In this document: positions 57,678-64,000 of the stretch, piece after piece | Layout: each line of letters begins with the position of its first letter | How positions within the stretch are numbered: position 1 is the stretch's first letter | Translations under genes and position numbers: made by a program | Notes under the pieces: generated by a model | What the model was told of the DNA's origin: nothing | What the model saw: only the letters and a program-made list of their open reading frames with translations | Database searches by the model: none | NCBI GenBank assembly: GCA_949294555.1 | Contig: CASFHP010000003.1 | Coordinates: forward strand, 1 to 64,000 | Direction: 5' to 3' | DNA length: 64,000 nucleotides | From: an uncultured Eubacteriales bacterium | GTDB lineage: Bacteria > Bacillota > Clostridia > TANB77 > CAG-508

Positions 57678-57848
57678 ATGTTTGTCAGATGTCTATTATT
57701 AGGAATATCCCTTGTATTATTACTTTTTATATTCGATATTTTAATTCCAAAGCTAAAACTAAAATATCGTTTATACAAAGAGATAAAGGAAAAGAAAAAC
57801 AGACAAGAAGCCTTTGCTAAAAAAATGAAAGAATTAGAGATTAAATAG
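57678..57848 (+). CDS. Small membrane protein
   Basis: A 56-residue protein with one membrane helix (about residues 4-22) and a very basic tail (KEIKEKKNRQEAFAKKMKE). AAAGGAG precedes ATG 57678. Unknown function. Confidence 0.5.
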   Translation: MFVRCLLLGISLVLLLFIFDILIPKLKLKYRLYKEIKEKKNRQEAFAKKMKELEIK

Positions 57849-57922
57849 TTTCTCTAATAGTATTGTCATATCTAAAAAGTGTCGACAAAAAATTAACCAA
57901 TAATATAGCAAGGTGGTATTAC

Positions 57923-58345
57923 ATGGAAAACTTAAAAGATAAAATCCTTAACCTGTTTTATATTGAACATTTAAAAGTAAAAGAAATAGCAGAAAAAACA
58001 AGAGTAACCTCAGCATATATAACAAAAGTTATTAAGACAGATTTTAGGTATAAGGAAGAAAAAAATTTTAGAAAAGAAAACTCAAAAGAAAAAAGAAAGC
58101 TAGACCAGAATAATTTTATTAAACAAAAAAGAGAAAATAAAAGAATAGAAGATAATTATTCTTTCGTACAAACACAACATATACAAGCATCTATGGAATT
58201 ATCTAAATCAAATAAATTAACTGATGAGAATTATAGGAAATGGAATAAAAGTGCTTACAAATATAACCCTTCAAAACATAGGTACGAATTTAGAGAGGAG
58301 CTTGGGCGTACTGCAGATGTACCTAAATATGTAAAAGAAAGGTAA
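57923..58345 (+). CDS. HTH DNA-binding protein
   Basis: A 140-residue protein with an N-terminal helix-turn-helix (HLKVKEIAEKTRVTSAYITKVIK) and a basic C-terminal part. ATG 57923 follows AAGGTGG. It is probably a regulator of the excision/integration module. Confidence 0.6.
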   Translation: MENLKDKILNLFYIEHLKVKEIAEKTRVTSAYITKVIKTDFRYKEEKNFRKENSKEKRKLDQNNFIKQKRENKRIEDNYSFVQTQHIQASMELSKSNKLTDENYRKWNKSAYKYNPSKHRYEFREELGRTADVPKYVKER

Positions 58346-58377
58346 GCAAGTTATATACTTGTAAAAGGTATCAAGTT

Positions 58378-58623
58378 ATGGAACAAAAATTATTAAAAGT
58401 ATTTAAGTTAGCAGACAATTTAAATACTAAGCAAAGTAAAATATATGCAGAAATTAATTATACTGCTAATGATTATCAAAAGTTAGAAATATCTATAAGA
58501 AGAAAAAAAGATTTTTCTTATATTGAAAAATGTGAAATTTGTATTAGAGATAGTTCAGAAGTAAAATGGGACAATATCATTACATTATTTGAAACCTTTA
58601 TTGGAGGTGTCAAAGATGAATAA
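58378..58623 (+). CDS. Hypothetical protein
   Basis: An 81-residue alpha/beta protein with no named family. The stop overlaps the next start (ATGAATAA). Confidence 0.45.
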   Translation: MEQKLLKVFKLADNLNTKQSKIYAEINYTANDYQKLEISIRRKKDFSYIEKCEICIRDSSEVKWDNIITLFETFIGGVKDE

Positions 58624-58837
58624 AAAAGAGGCTATTGCTTATGCACAGGTAGCACTTGATTATATGCAAAGTTCAAAATATACAGGTAAGATAAATCCAG
58701 TAACATTAGGTATAGAAATGAAACAGTGTTTTAAATTATATCCTAGAAATCTTATAGAAAATATTGCTAATGCACAAGACTGGGCAAGAAATAAATTAGA
58801 GCAAACTAAAAATGGAAGTGATAAAGATGAACAATAA
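58616..58837 (+). CDS. Hypothetical protein
   Basis: A 73-residue helical protein; GGAGGTG precedes ATG 58616. It is coupled to its neighbours on both sides. Unknown function. Confidence 0.5.
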   Translation: MNKKEAIAYAQVALDYMQSSKYTGKINPVTLGIEMKQCFKLYPRNLIENIANAQDWARNKLEQTKNGSDKDEQ

Positions 58838-59039
58838 ATTAACCGAAGATTATTTTGAAAACTTATTTGTAGAGTATCCAGATGTTGTAAAAGCAAAAGA
58901 TTTAAAAAAGATGTTACCCAAAATAGGAAAAAATAAAATATATAAATTATTGCAAGAAAAAAAGATATATTCTAAAAAAATTGGTAGAGATTACTTTATT
59001 CCAAAATCCAGTATTATAAAGTATTTGATGGAAAAATAA
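58827..59039 (+). CDS. Excisionase-type HTH protein (Xis-like)
   Basis: A 70-residue protein with a helix-turn-helix of the excisionase kind (VVKAKDLKKMLPKIGKNKIYKLLQEKKIY, ending KYLMEK). Its place just before the integrase is typical for Xis, which steers the integrase toward excision. ATG 58827 overlaps the previous gene. Confidence 0.75.
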   Translation: MNNKLTEDYFENLFVEYPDVVKAKDLKKMLPKIGKNKIYKLLQEKKIYSKKIGRDYFIPKSSIIKYLMEK

Positions 59040-59055
59040 AATGTGTTTTTTGACA

Positions 59056-59100
59056 TTGATTAAGCTAGTGGGAAAGTGTTATAATTACTAAACAGTAATT
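59056..59100 (+). promoter_or_regulatory. Integrase promoter and operator
   Basis: TTGATT (59056-59061) and TATAAT (59080-59085) with 18 bases between. AATTACT (59083-59089) and AGTAATT (59094-59100) form an inverted repeat over the start of transcription, a likely operator. Confidence 0.6.
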
Positions 59101-59137
59101 AGACAAATCCTACTTGCTTTTTTTAGAAAGGAGAAAA

Positions 59138-60466
59138 ATGTTAAGTGAAGCAAGTAAACAAAAAATATTAGTAAGGATAAAAAAAGCAATCAATCAAGGT
59201 GAAATTACAAAAGATATAACATATTCCGTTCAAAATAAAGATGGAATTTACCAATGTGTAATAAAATATTATATTAACGGTAACTGGAAAACATTTTGGA
59301 GCACAACAGGGGTTCGTGCTGGTAGAGGAAATATAAGAAACGCTAATAATGTTGCAAAAGAGGTAGTACAGTTATTTAAAAAAGAAATAGACCAAAGTAA
59401 TGATGCTAAAAAAGAAATTAGCATTGTAGAATTTCAGGATATGGTTCAATTAAATACAACAAACTATAATCCAAATGTAACAACAAAAGCTGATTGGGAC
59501 TTTTACGAATATATGGAATATTGGCTAAAAAATATAATAAAAAATACAGTGGCTAAAAATACCTATACTGGATATAAAAGAAATGTTGAAAATTATATGA
59601 AAGAGTATTTTACAATAAAAGAACATAAAAAAACGGTAAAAGAAATAACGGCTGATGACTTAGATGACTTTTATAATTTTTTAAGAAATGAAAAAAATTT
59701 AAAAAATAGTTCTATTGACCATTACCAGGATAATATAAGTAGTGCATTTAATTCATTACTAAAAAAGAAATTAGTAAGGTATAACCCTACTGATTTAGTA
59801 AACCCAATAACAATAGAAACAGTAGAAGTTTCTACTTATAATAAACCAGAAATATTAAATCTTTTTAAAGTATTAAAAGATGATCCAATAGAATTACCTG
59901 CTAAATTTGCTAGTTACTATGGGTTAAGAAGAAGTGAAATACTTGGAATTAGAATTGAGGTTATTGATTTAGAAAAGGATTATTTTATAATTAACCATGT
60001 TGCCTTACAAGATGACAACAAAGATGCAGAGCAAAAGTTGTATTTTCTTGATAAAACAAAATCAAAAAAAGGGTATAGGACACTTCCAATATTTCCAGAA
60101 ATAAAAAAAGATATTATAAACAAAATAGAAAGAATAGAAAAATGTAAAGAATTTTATGGAAATACTTATAATCATACTTATGATGGATATTTATTTGTTC
60201 ATGACAATGGAGACTTTATTTTACCAAATTATTTTACCAAAAGATTTGGCAAGATTATTAGAAGGAATAATTTAAAGAAAATAACACCTCATGGTTTAAG
60301 ACATTCAAATGCAACATTACTACATATGGAAGGTGTAGACATTAGAGATTTACAAGACTGGTTAGGGCATCAAAGTGTTTCTTCAACAAATAGATATACG
60401 AGAAGTGATTACCAAAGACAATTAGAAACTGCAAGAGCGGTTGAGAGAATATTTAGTGAAAATTAG
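59138..60466 (+). CDS. int: Tyrosine integrase of the element
   Basis: A 442-residue Tn916-type integrase: an arm-binding N-terminal domain (about 1-75), a core-binding SAM-like domain (about 115-215) and a catalytic domain with Arg in LRRSEILG, HGLRH, GHQS and the nucleophile Tyr in STNRYTR. It acts on the tRNA-Arg core CTTAGAAGG. ATG 59138 follows AAAGGAG. A terminator (60488-60516) closes the element's coding part. No CGG recoding site lies in this gene. Confidence 0.92.
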   Translation: MLSEASKQKILVRIKKAINQGEITKDITYSVQNKDGIYQCVIKYYINGNWKTFWSTTGVRAGRGNIRNANNVAKEVVQLFKKEIDQSNDAKKEISIVEFQDMVQLNTTNYNPNVTTKADWDFYEYMEYWLKNIIKNTVAKNTYTGYKRNVENYMKEYFTIKEHKKTVKEITADDLDDFYNFLRNEKNLKNSSIDHYQDNISSAFNSLLKKKLVRYNPTDLVNPITIETVEVSTYNKPEILNLFKVLKDDPIELPAKFASYYGLRRSEILGIRIEVIDLEKDYFIINHVALQDDNKDAEQKLYFLDKTKSKKGYRTLPIFPEIKKDIINKIERIEKCKEFYGNTYNHTYDGYLFVHDNGDFILPNYFTKRFGKIIRRNNLKKITPHGLRHSNATLLHMEGVDIRDLQDWLGHQSVSSTNRYTRSDYQRQLETARAVERIFSEN

Positions 60467-60487
60467 ATGTTCAAAAAAATGCAAAAA

Positions 60488-60516
60488 AAAATATCTATGC
60501 AAAGCATAAATATTTT
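60488..60516 (+). terminator. Terminator after the integrase
   Basis: AAAATATCTATGC (60488-60500) pairs with GCATAAATATTTT (60504-60516), one mismatch, triloop. Confidence 0.7.
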
Positions 60517-60552
60517 AAACGTACTTGGTAGAGAATAAAAATCTCTTTAAAG

Positions 60553-60629
<77 letters not shown>

Positions 60630-60672
60630 ATATTCATTTTTTAGATATTTTTATTTAATACCAAAGTACAAT

Positions 60673-60695
60673 TTGTTAGAGAATTTGTTAGAGAA
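60673..60695. repeat. Right arm-type integrase sites
   Basis: Two exact copies of TTGTTAGAGAA (60673-60683 and 60685-60695). They lie between the element's tRNA and the right core, which places the element end at 60762 and not at the tRNA. Confidence 0.65.
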
Positions 60696-60753
60696 ATCAT
60701 CAGCAAACTCTCAATCCAAGATTTAGCAATACTCTTGAAAGTATGGCAACAAT

Positions 60754-60793
60754 CTTAGAAGGCCTGTGCTCTATCCACCTGAGCTACTGACCC
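60754..60793 (-). pseudogene. 5' half of disrupted chromosomal tRNA-Arg(UCU), with attR core
   Basis: The reverse strand gives the acceptor, D arm and half of the anticodon arm of a tRNA. The core CTTAGAAGG is at 60754-60762. Together with 15633-15669 it restores a perfect tRNA-Arg(UCU). Confidence 0.9.
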
Positions 60794-60940
60794 ATGGCTA
60801 AATAACAATAAATATAATAGCACAAATCTAACCCCGTGTCAATCATTTTAAGACAAAAAATCAAAAAAATCTCCGAAACTCGCTTAAAATATAATATATA
60901 TACCTTCGAGAAATTGAACACTGCACAGTAACAAGAAATC

Positions 60941-61561
60941 TCATACATTAAACAATAAACCCAATATACCAAATATAATAAATAAACTATTAGAAATGAT
61001 TTCTATCAAATGCTGATTAAATTTCATACTAATCAGTTTCCCAAAAACAATGGCCAAAACATTACTACAAACCATTCCCAAAATAGAGCCAATTATCAAA
61101 GAAAGTTTATACTCTGGATATTGAATTCCAAGTCCAATAGAAGAAAGAAAAGTTTTATCACCCAATTCTCCAATTAAAATACAAAAAGCAATAATAAATA
61201 TGTAATTTAATCTTAATTTAGTCAGTTTTGAAATAAGACCAGCTTTGTTGGTTTCTTCGTTATCTGCGGGCGAAGAATTTTTTTTCATGGAAATGAAACC
61301 AATTATGCCAAATAGGATAAAAGAAATATATGTAAATAGGTTTAACAGATAAGAAAAATGGGCATTAGAAATAGAACCCAATCTACTTCCTAATAAAATT
61401 GCCATTCCATGGCTAAGGAATGTTCCTAGGGCAATACCAATTAATATATTTTTTGTTTTACTTTTTGTGGAAAATGATAAAACCATAATTTGTGTCTTAT
61501 CTCCAAGTTCCGCGAAAAAGATGATAGTGAACGATATGATTAATGGGTAAAACATATTCAT
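60941..61561 (-). CDS. GDT1/TMEM165-family cation transporter
   Basis: A 206-residue membrane protein with six helices and both family motifs, FAELGDKTQ (about residues 16-24) and IGELGDKTF (about 132-140). Bacterial members export manganese or related cations. AGGTTTATTT precedes the start; I see no clear manganese riboswitch upstream. First chromosomal gene right of the element. Confidence 0.88.
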   Translation of the reverse strand: MNMFYPLIISFTIIFFAELGDKTQIMVLSFSTKSKTKNILIGIALGTFLSHGMAILLGSRLGSISNAHFSYLLNLFTYISFILFGIIGFISMKKNSSPADNEETNKAGLISKLTKLRLNYIFIIAFCILIGELGDKTFLSSIGLGIQYPEYKLSLIIGSILGMVCSNVLAIVFGKLISMKFNQHLIEIISNSLFIIFGILGLLFNV

Positions 61562-61797
61562 AAATAAACCTCATTTCCTAACTAATGGATATGTCTGAAA
61601 AGAAAAAATATGAGAAAAATAAAAAGGAAAATTTATTTTAGAAAATTGTATTTATCAGAATAAAAAATAACATGTCGAATTTTGCAAATCTAAGTTTCCC
61701 TAAGCGTGTAATGTGAATTTTTTGTGAAATTCTTTACATCTTAAAAGATAAATGATAATATGTTCATAATATTAATAAAATCAAAGGAGGAATTTTT

Positions 61798-62739
61798 GTG
61801 ATAGAGGTAAAAAATGTTACAAAAAAGTATGGAAAAACAGTAGCCGTAGAAGATATTAGTTTTTCTATCAATGATGGAGAAATTATAGGCTTACTTGGTC
61901 CAAATGGTGCCGGAAAAAGTACGACAATGAATATTTTAACTGGCTACATTGAACAAACATCTGGGGAGGTAACAATCGAAGGATATAATACCTTAAAAAA
62001 ACCAAAAAAAGCAAAACAGCAAATTGGCTATATGCCAGAAGGGGTACCTCTTTATACAGATTTAACAGTAAAAGAATTTGTGACATATATGGCAGAATTA
62101 AAACATGTAGATAGGAAAGCCAGAAAAGATAAGGTACAAAAGGTTATTGAACAAACTGGTTTAAAGGAAGTACAAAACAAATTAACGAGAAATTTATCTA
62201 GAGGATATAAGCAAAGGGTTAGTATGGCAGGTGCATTAGTAGGAGAGCCTAAAATATTGATTTTGGACGAACCAACAGTAGGTCTAGACCCAAAACAAAT
62301 CACAGAAATTAGAAACTTAATAAAAGAACTAGGAAAAACACATACCATTATCTTAAGTTCTCATATTTTATCAGAAGTTAGTCAAATTTGTAACAAAGTT
62401 ATTATTATTAATAAAGGTAAAATCGTAGCAATTGATACACCAGAAAATCTTGAAAATAGAGTTAATAAAAATAATTGTCTTTATGTTACAGTAGAAGATA
62501 CAGAAAATAAAATAGCAAATATTAAAGATAAAATAAAAGAAATAAAAAATATAGAGTTAGTTCAAGAAAATGAAGATGGAACAAAACAATATTTAATAGA
62601 AGCAGATAAAAATGTTGATTTAAGGAAAAAAGTTTTCTCTGAATTTGCAAAAGAAAATATAACTATTTTTGAAATGAAGAAAGCAGATACAACCTTAGAA
62701 GATGCATTTATGAAATTAATCGAAGGAGGAAATAAATAA
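61798..62739 (+). CDS. ABC transporter ATPase (GldA-like)
   Basis: A 313-residue ATPase with Walker A GPNGAGKSTT, signature LSRGYKQRVSMAGAL, Walker B ILILDEPTVGLDP and switch His in LSSHILSE, followed by a C-terminal DUF4162-type extension. GTG 61798 follows AAAGGAGG. It overlaps the permease gene by one base; with the GldG-type gene it makes a three-gene operon. Confidence 0.9.
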   Translation: MIEVKNVTKKYGKTVAVEDISFSINDGEIIGLLGPNGAGKSTTMNILTGYIEQTSGEVTIEGYNTLKKPKKAKQQIGYMPEGVPLYTDLTVKEFVTYMAELKHVDRKARKDKVQKVIEQTGLKEVQNKLTRNLSRGYKQRVSMAGALVGEPKILILDEPTVGLDPKQITEIRNLIKELGKTHTIILSSHILSEVSQICNKVIIINKGKIVAIDTPENLENRVNKNNCLYVTVEDTENKIANIKDKIKEIKNIELVQENEDGTKQYLIEADKNVDLRKKVFSEFAKENITIFEMKKADTTLEDAFMKLIEGGNK

Positions 62740-63419
62740 TGTGGGCAATTGTCAAAAAAGAATTTAAATCCTATTTCTTGTCACCAGTAGGTTATGTTTT
62801 TATAGGATTATTTTTAGTAATGTTTAGTATATTTTTCTATACAGATGTATTTTACTATCAAAGTACAAACTTTGAATATATTTTCTATTCAGGAGCAACG
62901 ATTTTAACATTTATTACACCAATTCTTACCATGAGAACAATGGCAGAAGAAAGAAAATCAGGAACAGAACAATTATTATTAACATCACCAATTAGCATTA
63001 CAAAAATTGTTTTAGGAAAATTCATATCAGCTACATTGATTGTAGTAATTACAGAACTTTGTACATTTATGTATTTTGGTATACTATCCTTTTTTGGAGC
63101 ACCACATTTAACAACAGCACTAGTAACTTTGTTAGGATTTTTACTACTTGCCATGAGCTATATATCTTTTGGATTATTAGCTTCAAGCATAACAGAAAAT
63201 CAAATTGTAGCAGGTGTTATAACAATAGGATTTTTCATATTAACTTGGTTTTTACCAAATTTTAGTGATGTATTTACAGATTTTTCATTAATCAATTTAT
63301 TTACAAATTTTCCATCAGGACAAATTGATATTGCAGATACAGTAACATTTGTTACTTTTACAATTATGTGTATCTTGCTTACAGTCATTGTTATGCAAAG
63401 AAGAAAAAGTGTAAGGTAA
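62739..63419 (+). CDS. ABC-2 permease (GldF-like)
   Basis: A 226-residue permease with six membrane helices (first at about 15-40) and the GTEQLLLTSPIS segment of GldF/NosY-type permeases. Overlaps the ATPase gene by one base (TAATG). Works with the ATPase and the GldG-type protein. Confidence 0.88.
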   Translation: MWAIVKKEFKSYFLSPVGYVFIGLFLVMFSIFFYTDVFYYQSTNFEYIFYSGATILTFITPILTMRTMAEERKSGTEQLLLTSPISITKIVLGKFISATLIVVITELCTFMYFGILSFFGAPHLTTALVTLLGFLLLAMSYISFGLLASSITENQIVAGVITIGFFILTWFLPNFSDVFTDFSLINLFTNFPSGQIDIADTVTFVTFTIMCILLTVIVMQRRKSVR

Positions 63420-63433
63420 GGAGGTTAGTAGAA

Positions 63434-64000
63434 TTGAAGGAAAAAGAAGAAAACTTAAAAAATGAAAATACGCTTCAAAAAGAGAAGAAAGATAAAAAAG
63501 ACAAAACATCTAAAGAAAAAAAGGCTAAAAAAGAAAAACAGCCAAAAGAGAAAAAGAATAAAAAGAAAGATAAAGAAACAAGTAAATTTGTTCAAAAAAT
63601 AAAGAAAAACTGGATAATTGATGGAACGAAAACATGTATATTAATATTATTAATCATTGCCGTTTTTGTAGCAATTACATTTGGTATGCATAATTTAGAC
63701 TTGACACCATTAGACTTTACACAAGACAAATTATATACTTTAACAGATGAGAGTAAAGAAAGAGTAAAAGACATTGATAAAGATGTCAATATCTATTTTG
63801 TTAATTATTCAGATGATGATTCAGATTTATCATTGGCAAAACAATATAAAAGTGCAAATGAAAGAATTACTGCAGAAGCAGTTGATGCAGATAGTAGACC
63901 AGATTTAGCAGAAAAATACGGAATAGAGAGTGGTTCATCAGGAATTATTGTAGAATGTGGAGACCGTTCAAAAGTTTTAACATCAAGTGATTTAGTAACA
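63434..64000 (+). CDS. GldG-family protein, cut by the window end
   Basis: A partial protein (189 residues seen). A lysine/glutamate-rich N-terminus of about 55 residues precedes a membrane helix (about 70-92) and a GldG-type domain beginning LDLTPLDFTQDKLYTLTDESKE. TTG 63434 follows AAGGAGG, 15 bases after the permease. The 3' end lies beyond 64000. Confidence 0.8.
   Translation, partial: MKEKEENLKNENTLQKEKKDKKDKTSKEKKAKKEKQPKEKKNKKKDKETSKFVQKIKKNWIIDGTKTCILILLIIAVFVAITFGMHNLDLTPLDFTQDKLYTLTDESKERVKDIDKDVNIYFVNYSDDDSDLSLAKQYKSANERITAEAVDADSRPDLAEKYGIESGSSGIIVECGDRSKVLTSSDLVT

Noticed and set aside
61562..61797. Manganese (yybP-ykoY) riboswitch before the GDT1-family gene
   Set aside because: I could not find the conserved stems or loops in this short AT-rich stretch.

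Overview
The window is very AT-rich low-GC Gram-positive DNA, typical of an uncultured gut Clostridia-type Firmicute. TTG/GTG starts, strong AGGAGG ribosome sites, a class Fic/VbhA pair, a TM1266-type hydrogenase regulator and Gld-type ABC genes all fit that. No species can be named from the sequence alone.

Layout. Positions 1-15632 are chromosome with a few mobile remnants: a possible IS200/IS605 right end, tRNA-Arg(ACG), tRNA-Pro(TGG), a frameshifted RepA_N initiator with tnpV and an AbiE toxin-antitoxin pair, a GIY-YIG/HTH pair, a C39 peptidase, a VanRS-like two-component system, tRNA-Gly(TCC), a hydrogenase-regulator pair, an FAD/Rieske oxidoreductase, an M18 aminopeptidase, a pentapeptide protein and a VbhA-Fic module. 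Positions 15670-60762 are one 45-kb integrated conjugative-type element. It sits in the anticodon loop of a chromosomal tRNA-Arg(UCU) gene, whose 3' half remains at 15633-15678 and 5' half at 60754-60793. The element carries its own complete tRNA-Arg(UCU) at 60553-60629. After 60794 the chromosome resumes with a GDT1-family transporter and a GldA/GldF/GldG-type ABC operon that runs off the end.

Inside the element, left to right: a replication starter gene and a plus-strand type IV secretion operon (VirB2-like, PrgI, VirB4, VirB6/TrbL-like, M23 hydrolase, sortase, thioester/Cna-B adhesin, SpoVG, RusA-like, VirD4), then a group with an S1-domain protein, then a secreted-protein plus ABC/two-component cargo, then a long minus-strand DNA-processing operon (primase, methyltransferases, ArdC-like, PcfJ, PcfK, SSB, two ribosomal-protein-S6-like proteins, Rad50-like ATPase and others), then a second recombinase, regulators, Xis-like and integrase. 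I found no recognisable relaxase.

The main discovery is a systematic recoding signal. Ten element genes are each interrupted, 21 times in total, by exactly the same event: an in-frame CGG codon where one extra C sits immediately before a glycine GGN codon. Skipping the C (a +1 shift, or reading CGGN as a four-base glycine codon) restores every gene to a full-length, family-typical protein, and every restored length is an exact multiple of three. The glycine falls on key residues, including the Walker A glycine of VirB4, the CPFCG of the primase zinc finger and the DPACGSGG of the methyltransferase. I saw no CGG used as an ordinary arginine codon in any other gene of the window, chromosomal or element, except in one GC-rich cargo gene (34181-34672). 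All sites lie in transfer and replication genes and none in the integration/regulatory module. The same element encodes S1-like and two S6-like ribosome-related proteins. I infer a CGG-dependent +1 recoding system that gates the element's transfer and replication functions; the decoding agent is not identified here.
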